From NCBI GenBank assembly GCA_963665555.2, contig OY762308.1:3286001-3350000 (forward strand): 64,000 nucleotides of DNA, given 5' to 3'. Origin of the DNA: CAXXXW01 sp963665555. GTDB lineage: Bacteria > Pseudomonadota > Alphaproteobacteria > Thalassobaculales > Thalassobaculaceae. Positions 25,952 to 35,431 of this stretch are shown one piece after another; the first letter of the stretch is position 1, and every line of letters starts with the position of its first letter. A program made the position numbers and the translations under genes. Below the pieces are notes generated by a model. The model searched no databases. It was not told the DNA's origin and saw only the letters and a program-made list of their open reading frames with translations.

Positions 25952-27186
25952 ACGCTCCGCCCCTCGCGCTCGGTCCCGCCGAGCAGGCGGACGCTGAAGC
26001 CGGCCTTGCCGATCGCGTCGAGGATGCGGCCGACATGGGCGGCGTCGCGCGTCTCCACCACGGCGTCGAGTTCGGCGCGCTTGACCGGCACGTCGTGGAA
26101 CAGGCGGTGGTGGCGGATTTCGACGATGTTGCCGCCCAGCGCGCCGATGCGGCCGCTGACCTGGGCCAGCACGCCCGGCTCGTCGGGGATTTCGACGCGG
26201 ATGCGCGCCATCCGGCCGTCGCGCGCGAGGCCGCGCATCATCACCGTCGCCAGCAGCCGGGAGTCGATGTTGCCGCCGCTGACGACCGCCGCCACCGTCC
26301 GGCCCGCGAGCCGGCCCGCCAGCAGCGGCAGCGCGGCGACGGCGGCCGCGCCGGCGCCCTCGGCCACCGTCTTCTGCTCCTCCGCGAGCCGGCACACCGC
26401 GCGCTCGATCTCCTCCTCGCCCGCGAGCACGACATCCTCGACCAGCGCGCCGATCGCCTGGCGGGGCAGGTCGCCCGGCCGCTTGACCGCGATGCCCTCG
26501 GCGATGGTGTCGCCGCCGGAGGTTTCCGGCAGGCCGTTCAGCGCCTCGTACATCGAGGGGTAGAGCGCCGCCTCGACGCCGAAGAGGCGGATCTCGGGCT
26601 TCAGCGCCTTGGCCGCCAGCGCGATCCCCGCCAGCAGCCCGCCGCCGCCGATCGGCGCGACGATGGCGTCGAGTTCCGGCAGGTCGGCCAGCAGCTCCAG
26701 GCCGATCGTCCCCTGGCCGGCGACGATCGCCGGATCGTCGTAGGGATGGATCGGGACCCGGCCCTCCGCCGCGACCAGTTCGCGCGCCTTGTCCGCGCAA
26801 TCGGAAAGGCTCCGGCCGTGCAGGACCAGTTCGGCGCCGTGGCGCCGCGCGCGCTCGACCTTCGAGAAGGGGGTCTGCACCGGCATCACGACGGTCGCCG
26901 GAATCCCCAGCCGGCGCGCGTGGAAGGCGACGCCCTGGGCGTGGTTGCCGGCGGAGATGGCGATGACGCCGCGCGCGCGCTCCTCCGCCGACAGGCTCGA
27001 CAGTTTCACGGCCGCGCCGCGGTCCTTGAACGAGTTCGTCGCCTGCTGGTTCTCCAGCTTGAGGAAGACGCGCGCGCCGCATTCGCGGTCCAGCCACGGG
27101 GCCGGGACCGCCGGCGTGCGGACGACCGCGCCGGCCACCGTGCGGGCGGCGGCGCGGATGTCTTCGACGGTCGGGACGGCCGGCAT
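25948..27186 (-). CDS. Threonine ammonia-lyase, catabolic-type with ACT domain
   Basis: The 412-residue PLP enzyme deaminates threonine (and serine) to 2-oxobutyrate. Lys54 in NSFKDRG is the Schiff-base residue, GGGGLLAG binds the PLP phosphate, and a single ACT domain (about 325-405, IRVEIPDEPGVLAQV) is present at the C-terminus, the layout of the shorter IlvA/TdcB type. The ATG at 27186 has GGAG eight bases ahead; the upstream in-frame extension is not family-like. An ACT domain suggests amino-acid feedback, probably by isoleucine or valine. Confidence 0.93.
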   Translation of the reverse strand: MPAVPTVEDIRAAARTVAGAVVRTPAVPAPWLDRECGARVFLKLENQQATNSFKDRGAAVKLSSLSAEERARGVIAISAGNHAQGVAFHARRLGIPATVVMPVQTPFSKVERARRHGAELVLHGRSLSDCADKARELVAAEGRVPIHPYDDPAIVAGQGTIGLELLADLPELDAIVAPIGGGGLLAGIALAAKALKPEIRLFGVEAALYPSMYEALNGLPETSGGDTIAEGIAVKRPGDLPRQAIGALVEDVVLAGEEEIERAVCRLAEEQKTVAEGAGAAAVAALPLLAGRLAGRTVAAVVSGGNIDSRLLATVMMRGLARDGRMARIRVEIPDEPGVLAQVSGRIGALGGNIVEIRHHRLFHDVPVKRAELDAVVETRDAAHVGRILDAIGKAGFSVRLLGGTEREGRSV

Positions 27187-27315
27187 CGCGCGAGACTCCC
27201 TGGACGCCTCTCCGGCGGGACTTGTCGCGCGGGCGCGCGCGCCGGTCCGTCCGGCAAGCGGCGTTTCCCCGCCGGAATCGGACACGCGGCCGCGGACCGG
27301 CCCCGGCCGGCGGCG

Positions 27316-28488
27316 TCAGCCGGCCAGCGCGGCGAGGATGGCGTCGCGGTCCGCGTCGAGGTCGGGCGCCGGGGCGCGGTCCGGCGGGTCTTCGAAGCCG
27401 GCGAGCTTGACCGGGTTGCCGGACAGCCGCATCGGCCCGCTCACCGGGTCGTCCACCGAGACGACCATGTTGCGGGCGCGGGTCTGCGGGTGCTCCGCCG
27501 CCTGGCCCACGTCGTTGATCGGCCCGCAGGGCACGCCGTACCCGTCGAGCCGGGCGATCCAGTCCGCCGTCGGCGCCGCGCGGAGCACCGCCTCCATCTC
27601 GTCCTTCAGCGCGTCGACGTTGCGGTTGCGCAGGTCGTTGCTGGCGTAGCGCGGGTCGCCGGCCCATTCCGGCCGGCCCAGCGCCTCGGCCAGCCGGGCG
27701 AACAGCGCGTCGTTCCCGGCGGAGACGATGATGTGGCCGTCCGCCGTCTCGTAGGCCTCGAACGGCGTGATCGAGGGGTGGCGCGCGCCGAGCGGGCCGG
27801 GGGCCGTCCCGCTCACGAAATAGCGCATCACCGCGTTCTCCAGCAGCGCGACCTGGCAGTCCAGCATTCCGATATCGACCTTCGTCGCCTCGCCGGTCGC
27901 CTGGCGGTGGAACAGCGCCGCCTGCACGCCGATCGTCGCGTAGAGGCCGGAGCCGATGTCGCCGATCGACATGCCGATGCGCGTCGGCGGCGCGCCGGGA
28001 TGGCCGGTCACGCTCATGATTCCGCCCATCCCCTGCACCACCATGTCGTAGGCCGGCCGGTACATCTCCGGCCCGGAATGCCCGAAACCGGAGGCCGAGG
28101 CGTAGATCAGGCGCGGATAGCGGGGATGCAGCGCCTCCCAGCCGAAGCCGAGCTTCTCCATCGTGCCCGGCCGGAAGTTCTCGACCACCACGTCGGCGCC
28201 CGCGAGCAGGCGGTGGAGGACGGCCTTGCCCTCCTCCGTCTTGAGGTCGAGCGCGATGCTCTCCTTGCCGCGGTTGACCGACTGGAAGTAAGCCGACTTG
28301 CCGTTGACGAAGGGGCCGTAATGGCGGGCGTCGTCGCCGCGGCCGGGCGGCTCCACCTTGACCACGCGCGCGCCGAGCTCGGCCAGCATCATCGTGCAGT
28401 AGGGGCCGGCGAGGATGCGCGACAGGTCGATTACCACGATGCCGGAAAGCGGCCCCTTGCGCGGGGCCCCGGCGGCGGGGCCGTTCAT
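27316..28488 (-). CDS. CaiB/BaiF (class III) CoA-transferase
   Basis: The 390-residue product is the most typical of the four paralogues here: GIVVIDLSRILAGPYCTMML, GARVVKVEPPGRGDDAR, VENFRPGTMEKLG, and the catalytic Asp at about 177 (IGMSIGDIGSG). It resembles the formyl-CoA:oxalate/succinyl-CoA:acid branch, but many specificities share this pattern. The gene stands alone on the minus strand, 129 bases upstream of the threonine ammonia-lyase and divergent from the Kor module. Confidence 0.93.
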   Translation of the reverse strand: MNGPAAGAPRKGPLSGIVVIDLSRILAGPYCTMMLAELGARVVKVEPPGRGDDARHYGPFVNGKSAYFQSVNRGKESIALDLKTEEGKAVLHRLLAGADVVVENFRPGTMEKLGFGWEALHPRYPRLIYASASGFGHSGPEMYRPAYDMVVQGMGGIMSVTGHPGAPPTRIGMSIGDIGSGLYATIGVQAALFHRQATGEATKVDIGMLDCQVALLENAVMRYFVSGTAPGPLGARHPSITPFEAYETADGHIIVSAGNDALFARLAEALGRPEWAGDPRYASNDLRNRNVDALKDEMEAVLRAAPTADWIARLDGYGVPCGPINDVGQAAEHPQTRARNMVVSVDDPVSGPMRLSGNPVKLAGFEDPPDRAPAPDLDADRDAILAALAG

Positions 28489-28626
28489 GGGCGTCTCCCT
28501 TCCCGTGTCGTCCCGGTCTCGGCGGAGGGTTGTAGACGAGGCCGGGCGGCGCCCGCAAGGCCGCGTCCGGGCGCGCGGCGGAACGGGCCGCGCGGGCGGA
28601 TCGCGGCGCCGCGGCGAACGACGGGC

Positions 28627-28654
28627 TTGCGGCGCGCGCCCGCCGTGCTATTTA
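28627..28654 (+). promoter_or_regulatory. Possible promoter of the GltD-like/Kor operon
   Basis: TTGCGG (28627-28632) and TATTTA (28649-28654) are 16 bases apart, with an extended -10 TGC directly before the second box. The site lies about 115 bases ahead of the first ATG, in otherwise GC-rich DNA. Confidence 0.5.
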
Positions 28655-28767
28655 GACTGGCGTTCGTCCGGGAAACGGCGCTTATTGGCCGTTCCTCGAC
28701 ACGGCGGCGGCGCCGGGACGGGCGGCCGGGACGCCCACCGAGGCAACGCGGGAACCCCAGCGAGACC

Positions 28768-30603
28768 ATGAGCATCCAGGAAAACCCATCCAGCGGCGCG
28801 GAGCGCCCGCCGGCGCCCTACACGAAGCCGACGGACATCTCCGACCCGAACTATTTCCACAAGGTGGTGGACTGCCAGTGGGCGTGTCCGGCCCACACGC
28901 CGGTGCCGGAATACATCCGCCTGATCGCGCAGGGGCGCTATACCGACGCCTACATGGTCAACTGGGAGTCGAACGTGTTCCCCGGCATCCTGGGGCGCAC
29001 TTGCGACCGGCCGTGCGAGCCGGCCTGCCGCCGCGGCCGGATCGAGGAAAAGCCGGTCGCGATTTGCCGGCTGAAGCGGGTGGCGGCGGATTACCGCGGC
29101 GATATCGAGCATCTGATGCCCGAGGTCGCGCCGAAAAACGGCAGGCGAATCGCCTGCGTCGGCGCCGGCCCGGCCTCGCTCACCGTCGCGCGCGACCTGG
29201 CGCCGCTCGGCTACCACGTCACGGTGTACGACCGCGACGCTTCCGGCGGCGGCATGATGCGCAGCCAGATCCCGGCCTTCCGCCTGCCGCAATCGGTGCT
29301 CGACGAGGAGGTGGAGCGCGTCCTCGACTTCGGCGTCGAGACCCGTTTCGGCCACGACGTGGGCAGCCTGCGCGACCTGCTGGCGGAGAATTACGACGCG
29401 GTCTTCGTCGGCACCGGGGCGCCGCGCGGGCGCGACCTGCGGGTTCCGGGGCGCGAGGAGGCGGCGGACAATTTCCACATCGGCATCGACTGGCTGATGA
29501 GCGTCGCCTTCGGCCACACCGCGACCGTCGGCCGGCGGGTGATCGTGCTCGGCGGCGGCAACACGGCGATGGACTGCTGCCGCACCGCCATGCGGCTCGG
29601 CGGCGAGGTCGTGAAGGTGATCGTGCGCAGCCCGTTCGAGGAGATGAAGGCCTCCCCCTGGGAGATCGAGGACGCGCAGCGCGAGGACGTGGAAATCCTC
29701 AACAACCACGTGCCCCTGGAACTCGTGCTCGAGGACGGCCGGCTGGCCGGCGTGCGCTTCGAGAAGGTGCGCCCGGAATACGGCGCGGACGGGCGGCGCA
29801 AGCTGGTCCCGACCGGTGAGGAGCCGGTGTTCTTCCCCTGCGACGACGTGCTCTGCGCCATCGGGCAGGAGAACCACTTCCCCTGGATCGAGCGCGACAT
29901 CGGCCTCGACTTCGACAAGTGGGACATGCCCGTCGTCGATCGCGAGACCTTCCGCTCGACCCACCCCCGGGTGTTCTTCGGGGGCGACGCCGCCTTCGGG
30001 CCGGAGAACATCATCTGGGCCGTCGCCCACGGCCACCAGGCCGCGATCTCGATCGACAAGCTGTGCCGGGGCGAGGACATCGGCGACCGCCTGCCCCCCC
30101 ATGTCACGCTGGTGAGCCAGAAGATGGGGATGCACGAGTGGTCCTACCACAACGCCATCTCGGACGACCGGCGCTACCTCGTGCCGCACGCCGAGAAGGC
30201 GCGGGCGCTGTCCGACATCAAGCTGGAGGTCGAACTCGGCTTCGACGACCGCACGGCCTTCGACGAGGCGATGCGCTGCCTCAATTGCGACGTGCAGACG
30301 GTGTTCGACGCCGGCCGCTGCATCGAATGCGACGCCTGCGTGGACATCTGCCCCGTCGACTGCATCAACTTCATCGACAACCGCCCGGAGGAGGCGCTCC
30401 GCCAGGCGCTGCGGGCGCCGGCGCTGAACGCCGAACAGGACCTCTACGTGGCGGACGGGCTGCCGACCGGCCGGGCGATGGTCAAGGACGAGGATGTCTG
30501 CCTGCATTGCGGGCTGTGCGCCGAACGCTGCCCGACGGCGGCCTGGGACATGAAGAAGTTCCTCTACCACGAGTCCCAGGCGCGGAACCGGAGATACGCA
30601 TGA
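28768..30603 (+). CDS. GltD-like NAD(P)H/FAD oxidoreductase with N-terminal Fe-S and C-terminal 2x[4Fe-4S] domains
   Basis: The 611-residue protein begins with a glutamate-synthase small-subunit-like Fe-S domain (CQWACPAHTPVPEYI and CDRPCEPACRR in the first 100 residues), followed by two Rossmann folds: an FAD site at GAGPASL (about 130) and an NAD(P)H site at GGGNTAMD (about 268). It ends with an 8Fe ferredoxin domain (CIECDACVDICPVDC and CLHCGLCAERCPTAAW). The stop overlaps the next start in ATGA. It therefore looks made to pass electrons between NAD(P)H and the 2-oxoacid:ferredoxin oxidoreductase encoded next, in place of a separate ferredoxin. It is not the amidotransferase subunit partner; no gltB is nearby. 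Confidence 0.92.
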   Translation: MSIQENPSSGAERPPAPYTKPTDISDPNYFHKVVDCQWACPAHTPVPEYIRLIAQGRYTDAYMVNWESNVFPGILGRTCDRPCEPACRRGRIEEKPVAICRLKRVAADYRGDIEHLMPEVAPKNGRRIACVGAGPASLTVARDLAPLGYHVTVYDRDASGGGMMRSQIPAFRLPQSVLDEEVERVLDFGVETRFGHDVGSLRDLLAENYDAVFVGTGAPRGRDLRVPGREEAADNFHIGIDWLMSVAFGHTATVGRRVIVLGGGNTAMDCCRTAMRLGGEVVKVIVRSPFEEMKASPWEIEDAQREDVEILNNHVPLELVLEDGRLAGVRFEKVRPEYGADGRRKLVPTGEEPVFFPCDDVLCAIGQENHFPWIERDIGLDFDKWDMPVVDRETFRSTHPRVFFGGDAAFGPENIIWAVAHGHQAAISIDKLCRGEDIGDRLPPHVTLVSQKMGMHEWSYHNAISDDRRYLVPHAEKARALSDIKLEVELGFDDRTAFDEAMRCLNCDVQTVFDAGRCIECDACVDICPVDCINFIDNRPEEALRQALRAPALNAEQDLYVADGLPTGRAMVKDEDVCLHCGLCAERCPTAAWDMKKFLYHESQARNRRYA

Positions 30604-32441
30604 CGCGGGTCAACGAGTTCGTCATCAAGTTCGCCAATGTGAACGGCTCCGGCTCGGCCAGCGCCAACGCGCTGTTCGCCCGCGCGGTGTTCCGCATGGG
30701 GGTTCCGGTCGCGCCGAAGAACATCTTCCCCTCCAACATCCAGGGCCTGCCGACCTGGTTCGAGGTGCGGGTGAGCGCGAAGGGCCATCTCGGCCGGCGC
30801 GAGGGCATCGACATGATGGTGGCGATGAACCCGCAAAGCTGGGACGAGGACCTGGCCGCCATCGTGCCCGGCGGCTACCTGCTCTACGACAGCACCTTCA
30901 TCCGCGAGATCGAGCGGGACGACATCCATACCGTCGGCGTGCCGCTCACCAAGCTGGTGAACCGCCGGTTCGAAATCCCGCGCGAGCGCCAGTTGTTCAA
31001 GAACGTCGCCTATGTCGGCGCGCTGACGGCGCTGCTGGGGATGGATTTCGAGGTCGTGAAGGAGATGATCGCCGCCCAGTTCCGGGGCAAGGACAAGGCG
31101 ATCCAGTCCAACATCGAGGCGCTGGCGGTGGCGCGGGACTACGCGCTGGAGCATTTCGACTGCCCGCTCGACATGCGGATCGAGGCGTCGGACGCCGCCG
31201 GCGACAGCATCCTGATCGAGGGCAACGCGGCGGCCGGGCTGGGCTGCGTTTTCGCCGGCGCCACGGTCGCGGCCTGGTATCCGATCACGCCGTCCACCTC
31301 GCTGGCCGAGGCGTTCGAGCGGTACTGCAACCGGCTCAGGATCGACGGGGCGACCGGGCGCAAGAAGTTCGCCGTCGTGCAGGCGGAGGACGAACTGGCG
31401 GCGATCGGCATGGCCATCGGCGCCAACTGGAACGGCGCCCGCGCCTTTACCGCGACCAGCGGGCCGGGCATCTCGCTGATGAGCGAGTTCCTGGGGCTGG
31501 CCTATTTCGCCGAGGTGCCGGTCGTCCTGTTCGACATCCAGCGCGGCGGCCCCTCCACCGGGATGCCGACGCGCACGCAGCAGTCGGACATTGTCTCCTG
31601 CGCCTACGCCAGCCACGGCGACACGCGCCATGTGCTGCTGTTCCCCTCCGACCCGACGGAATGCTTCGATTTCGCCATCGAGGCGTTCGACCTGGCCGAC
31701 CGGCTGCAGACCCCGATCATCGTGATGAGCGACCTCGACCTCGGCATGAACGACTGGACCTCGCGGCCGCTGGCGATCGACGAGTCGCGCGGCTTCGACC
31801 GGGGCAAGGTGCTGGACGCCGCGCAACTCGACGAAATCGAGCGTTTCGGGCGCTACCTGGACGTGGACGGCGACGGCATCCCCTACCGCACCTATCCGGG
31901 CGCGCATCCGGAGAAAGGCGCGTTCTTCAGCCGCGGCACCTCGCACAACGAATACGCCCGCTACACCGAGGACGGCGCGATCAACGAGCGGGTCATGCAC
32001 CGGCTGAACCGCAAGTTCGACACCGCGAAAACCCTGGTCCCCGCGCCGGAGTTCGGCCAGGAGAACCGGGGCGCGACCATGGGGCTGGCCTATTTCGGCA
32101 CCACCGCCGCGCCCGTGCCCGAGGCGATGGAGCTGCTGGCGGAGCGGAAAATCCATCTCGACACGATGCGCATCCGCGCCTTCCCCTTCTCGCGCGAGGT
32201 CGAGGAGTTCCTGCGCGGCCACGAGAAGGTCTTCGTGGTCGAGCAGAACCGCGACGCGCAGATGCGCGGGCTGCTGGTCAACGAATGCGGCGTCGATCCG
32301 GCCCGGCTGGTCCCGATCCTCAATTTCGACGGGTTCCCGGTGACGGCCAGGCGCATCGCCGACCTCGTGTGCGCCGCCCTCGGCCGGGGCGGGGAGGACG
32401 CCGAGGACGAGGCGGCCGCCGCCGGCCACGCGGCCGAATAG
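30600..32441 (+). CDS. 2-oxoacid:acceptor oxidoreductase, fused gamma-alpha subunit
   Basis: The 613-residue product joins a gamma-type domain (about 1-185, with GSGSASANALFARAVFRMG at its start) to an alpha domain (about 200-590), where AWYPITPSTSLAEAF and GPGISLMSEFLGLAYFAE are diagnostic. With the beta subunit it oxidatively decarboxylates 2-oxoacids to acyl-CoA, or runs in reverse, with low-potential electron transfer. 2-Oxoglutarate, pyruvate or branched-chain oxoacids are all possible. The start codon overlaps the GltD-like gene (30600-30603). Confidence 0.93.
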   Translation: MTRVNEFVIKFANVNGSGSASANALFARAVFRMGVPVAPKNIFPSNIQGLPTWFEVRVSAKGHLGRREGIDMMVAMNPQSWDEDLAAIVPGGYLLYDSTFIREIERDDIHTVGVPLTKLVNRRFEIPRERQLFKNVAYVGALTALLGMDFEVVKEMIAAQFRGKDKAIQSNIEALAVARDYALEHFDCPLDMRIEASDAAGDSILIEGNAAAGLGCVFAGATVAAWYPITPSTSLAEAFERYCNRLRIDGATGRKKFAVVQAEDELAAIGMAIGANWNGARAFTATSGPGISLMSEFLGLAYFAEVPVVLFDIQRGGPSTGMPTRTQQSDIVSCAYASHGDTRHVLLFPSDPTECFDFAIEAFDLADRLQTPIIVMSDLDLGMNDWTSRPLAIDESRGFDRGKVLDAAQLDEIERFGRYLDVDGDGIPYRTYPGAHPEKGAFFSRGTSHNEYARYTEDGAINERVMHRLNRKFDTAKTLVPAPEFGQENRGATMGLAYFGTTAAPVPEAMELLAERKIHLDTMRIRAFPFSREVEEFLRGHEKVFVVEQNRDAQMRGLLVNECGVDPARLVPILNFDGFPVTARRIADLVCAALGRGGEDAEDEAAAAGHAAE

Positions 32442-32470
32442 CGCCGATCCAGGGTTCCGGGACGACGGAC

Positions 32471-33526
32471 ATGACCTATCTCGCCAAGCCGAAATTCCAC
32501 CACCCCCGCCTGCCGCGCAACGCGCTCGGCCTGACCCGGCGCGACTACGAGGGCACGATGTCGACGCTGTGCGCCGGCTGCGGCCACGATTCGGTCAGCG
32601 CGGCGATCGTCGAGGCGTGCTTCGAGCTGGACCTGCCGGCCCACAAGGTGGCCAAGATGTCGGGCATCGGCTGCTCGTCGAAGACGCCGACCTATTTCCT
32701 CTCGCGCAGCCACGGCTTCAACTCGGTGCACGGCCGGATGCCCTCGGTGGCGACCGGCGCCAACCTCGCCAACAGCGAGTTGAAATACATCGGCGTGTCC
32801 GGCGACGGCGATTCGGCTTCGATCGGCCTCGGCCAGTTCGCCCACGCGGTGCGCCGGCAGGTGGACATGCTCTACGTGGTCGAGAACAACGGCACCTACG
32901 GCCTCACCAAGGGGCAGTTCTCGGCGACCAACGACCGGGTGTCGGTCGGGCGCAAGGGCCAGCGCAACGCCTTCGATGCGATCGACCTCGCGGTGCTGGC
33001 GATCCAGCTCGGCGCCAGCTTCGTCGCCCGCGGCTTCTCCGGCGACAAGGAGCAGCTGGTCCCGATGATGAAGGCCGCCCTGTCGCACAAGGGGTTCGCC
33101 CTGATCGACGTGATCTCGCCCTGCGTCACCTTCAACAACCATACCGGCTCGACCAAGAGCTTCGAATTCGTGCGCGACCGGGAGCATTCGGTGGTGGAGA
33201 CGGACTATGTGCCGCTGCGCGAGGAGATCGTCGCCAGCTACGCCGAGGGGACGGTCATCGAGGTCGAACTGCACGACCGGGGCCGGGTCCGCCTGCGCAA
33301 GCTCGACGCCGCCTACGACCCGACGGACGCGGCCGGCGCCGTCCGCCACATCATGGAGCGCCAGGAGGAGGGCGAGGTGGTCACCGGCCTGCTCTACCTC
33401 GACACCGGCGACAGCGAGTTGAAGGAGAAGCTCGAAATGGTCGAGACCCCGCTCAACGCGCTGGGCGAGGCGGAATTGCGGCCGGGCGCGGCCGCGCTCG
33501 AACGCATCAACGCGAGCCTGCGCTAG
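32471..33526 (+). CDS. 2-oxoacid:acceptor oxidoreductase, beta subunit (TPP-binding)
   Basis: The 351-residue product binds thiamine diphosphate: CAGCGHDSV near residue 34, GDGDSASIGLGQFAHAVRR near 114 and NNGTYGLTKGQ near 140. The two cysteines of the first motif match the beta-subunit cluster ligands. Together with the upstream gene it forms an alpha2beta2-type enzyme. The start at 32471 follows the alpha stop by 29 bases. The set lacks a separate delta ferredoxin subunit. Confidence 0.93.
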   Translation: MTYLAKPKFHHPRLPRNALGLTRRDYEGTMSTLCAGCGHDSVSAAIVEACFELDLPAHKVAKMSGIGCSSKTPTYFLSRSHGFNSVHGRMPSVATGANLANSELKYIGVSGDGDSASIGLGQFAHAVRRQVDMLYVVENNGTYGLTKGQFSATNDRVSVGRKGQRNAFDAIDLAVLAIQLGASFVARGFSGDKEQLVPMMKAALSHKGFALIDVISPCVTFNNHTGSTKSFEFVRDREHSVVETDYVPLREEIVASYAEGTVIEVELHDRGRVRLRKLDAAYDPTDAAGAVRHIMERQEEGEVVTGLLYLDTGDSELKEKLEMVETPLNALGEAELRPGAAALERINASLR

Positions 33527-33564
33527 GCCGCCGGCCCGCGCGGCGGCGCCGGGGGAGGGCGCTT

Positions 33565-34671
33565 GTGGCGGAGGCGGTGGACTGCGCGGTGATCGGCGCC
33601 GGCGTGGTCGGGCTGGCCTGCGCCCGGGCGCTGGCGCTCCGGGGGCGCGAGGTGGTCGTGCTGGAGCGCGCCGAGGCGATCGGGACCGAGACCAGTTCGC
33701 GCCACTCCGAGGTGGTCCACGCCGGCATCTACTACGAGCCGGGGAGCCTGAAGGCGCGGTTCTGCGTCGAGGGCAAGCTCGCCATGTACCGCTACATGGA
33801 GGAGCGCGGCATCCCCCACAAGCGCCTCGGCAAGCTGATCGTCGCCACCTCCGGGGACCAGGTTCCCGCGCTCGCGCGCATTCGGGAGCGGGCGGCGCGC
33901 AACGGCGTGGACGACCTCGAACTCCTGTCGCGCGACGACGCGCTGGCGCGCGAGCCGGAATTGCGCTGCGACGCCGCGCTGTGGTCGCCGTCCACCGGCG
34001 TCGCCGACAGCCACTCCTTCATGCTGGCGCTGCAGGGCGACGCGGAGGACCGGGGCGCGGCGATCGCCTTCCACGCGCCGGTCGAGAGCGGCCGGGTCGG
34101 GGAGGACGGCGTGCGCCTGGAGGTCGGCGGGGCCGAGCCGATGGCGTTGTCGGCGCGCGCGGTCGTCAACGCCGCCGGGCTGCATTCGCAGGACCTGGCG
34201 CGGCGGCTGGACGGCTTCCCGGCCGGGCGCGTGCCGCCGCGCTACTACTGCAAGGGCAACTACTACGCGCTGTCGGGCTGCCGCGCGCCGTTCTCCTCGC
34301 TGATCTACCCGGCGCCGGAGCAGGCCGGCCTCGGCGTCCACCTCACGCTCGACCTCGCCGGGCAGGCGCGCTTCGGGCCGGACGTCGAATGGATCGACGC
34401 GATCGACTACGATGTCGATCCGGGCCGTTCGGAGAGCTTCTACGCCGCCGTGCGCAAATACTGGCCCGGCCTGCCGGACGGGGCGCTGCAGCCGGGCTAC
34501 GCCGGCATCCGCCCGAAAATCCAGGCGCCGGGCGAGCCGGCGGCGGATTACGCGATCCAGGGGCCGGCCGAGCACGGCGTGCCGGGGCTGGTCAACCTGT
34601 ACGCCATCGAATCGCCCGGCATGACCAGTTCGCTGGCCATCGCCGGGCACGTGGCCGGGATGCTGTGCTGA
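33565..34671 (+). CDS. FAD-dependent oxidoreductase, L-2-hydroxyglutarate oxidase (LhgO)-like
   Basis: The 368-residue DAO-fold enzyme has the N-terminal GAGVVGLACARALA dinucleotide motif and the LhgO-type pattern SSRHSEVVHAGIYYEPGSLKA, with the later NYYALSG and a C-terminal ESPGMTSSLAIA. Relatives oxidise L-2-hydroxyglutarate to 2-oxoglutarate or handle other 2-hydroxy acids. There is no ATG; the GTG at 33565 has GGGGGAGGG at five bases. A 2-oxoglutarate-producing enzyme directly after a 2-oxoacid oxidoreductase is suggestive of a linked pathway, but that is inference. Confidence 0.9.
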   Translation: MAEAVDCAVIGAGVVGLACARALALRGREVVVLERAEAIGTETSSRHSEVVHAGIYYEPGSLKARFCVEGKLAMYRYMEERGIPHKRLGKLIVATSGDQVPALARIRERAARNGVDDLELLSRDDALAREPELRCDAALWSPSTGVADSHSFMLALQGDAEDRGAAIAFHAPVESGRVGEDGVRLEVGGAEPMALSARAVVNAAGLHSQDLARRLDGFPAGRVPPRYYCKGNYYALSGCRAPFSSLIYPAPEQAGLGVHLTLDLAGQARFGPDVEWIDAIDYDVDPGRSESFYAAVRKYWPGLPDGALQPGYAGIRPKIQAPGEPAADYAIQGPAEHGVPGLVNLYAIESPGMTSSLAIAGHVAGMLC

Positions 34672-34710
34672 CGCCGGGCGGCGCGCCCGCCCTCGAAACG
34701 GGAGAACGAC

Positions 34711-35310
34711 ATGGCGACCGTCGTCGATTACTACATCACGCCGTCCAGCCCGTGGACCTATCTCGGCGGCCGGCTGTTCGCCGACATGGCTGCCGGGGCG
34801 GGCGCGGAGGTGCGTGTCCACCCGGTGGATTTCGGGCGCGTGTTTCCCGCCACCGGCGGGCTGCCGCTGCCCCGCCGCTCGCCGGAGCGGCGCGCCTACC
34901 GCCTGATGGAGCTGGCGCGCTGGAAGCGCCGGCGGGGCTCGCCGATGAATATCGAGCCGTCGAACTTCCCGGCGACCTCGCCGCTCGCCGCCCACGCCAT
35001 CACCGCCGCGCGCGAGGCCGGCGCGGACGCGCTCGCGCTCTCCAACGCCCTGCTCGCGGCGCTGTGGGAGGACGACCGGAACATCGACGACCCGGAGGTC
35101 GTGCGCGCGGTCTGCGCCGAGGCCGGGCTTGACGCCGGCGCGATCCTCGACGCGGCGAACGGGCCGGAGGTCGCGCGGATTTTCGACGCGGAGACGGAGG
35201 AGGCGATCCGCCGGGGCGTGTTCGGCGCGCCGTCCTGGCTGATCGAGGGCGAGTTGTTCTGGGGCCAGGACCGCCTCGATTTCGTCGCCGAAAAACTCGG
35301 CGTCGCCTGA
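34711..35310 (+). CDS. DsbA-fold 2-hydroxychromene-2-carboxylate isomerase-like protein
   Basis: The 199-residue product has the family layout: VVDYYITPSSPWTYLGGRLF at the N-terminus (the Ser-Pro-Trp segment binds glutathione), a helical insertion, and VFGAPSWLIEGELFWGQDRLDF near the C-terminus with the cis-proline. It is a second, diverged paralogue of the gene at 24.6-25.2 kb. Glutathione-dependent isomerase or oxidoreductase activity is expected. It follows the FAD oxidase by 39 bases and may be in the same mRNA. Confidence 0.9.
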   Translation: MATVVDYYITPSSPWTYLGGRLFADMAAGAGAEVRVHPVDFGRVFPATGGLPLPRRSPERRAYRLMELARWKRRRGSPMNIEPSNFPATSPLAAHAITAAREAGADALALSNALLAALWEDDRNIDDPEVVRAVCAEAGLDAGAILDAANGPEVARIFDAETEEAIRRGVFGAPSWLIEGELFWGQDRLDFVAEKLGVA

Positions 35311-35345
35311 GGCCGCGCCGGCCGCGGAAAGACGCGCCGCGGCCC

Positions 35346-35374
35346 TTGCGCCCGGCGGCGGGGGGCGTTACAAT
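35346..35374 (+). promoter_or_regulatory. Sigma-70 type promoter of the unknown gene at 35432
   Basis: TTGCGC (35346-35351) and TACAAT (35369-35374) are exactly 17 bases apart. The -10 has five of six consensus bases in a local context that is otherwise almost pure GC. The leader before the ATG would be about 50 bases. Confidence 0.65.
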
Positions 35375-35431
35375 GGTATCGACGGCGGGGCGAAGGCCTC
35401 GCCGGGGCGTCGAGGCAGCGGGAGAACGGCC

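Noticed and set aside
28768..30603. Glutamate synthase small subunit (gltD)
   Set aside because: No gltB is near, a C-terminal 8Fe ferredoxin domain is present, and the gene is coupled to kor alpha.
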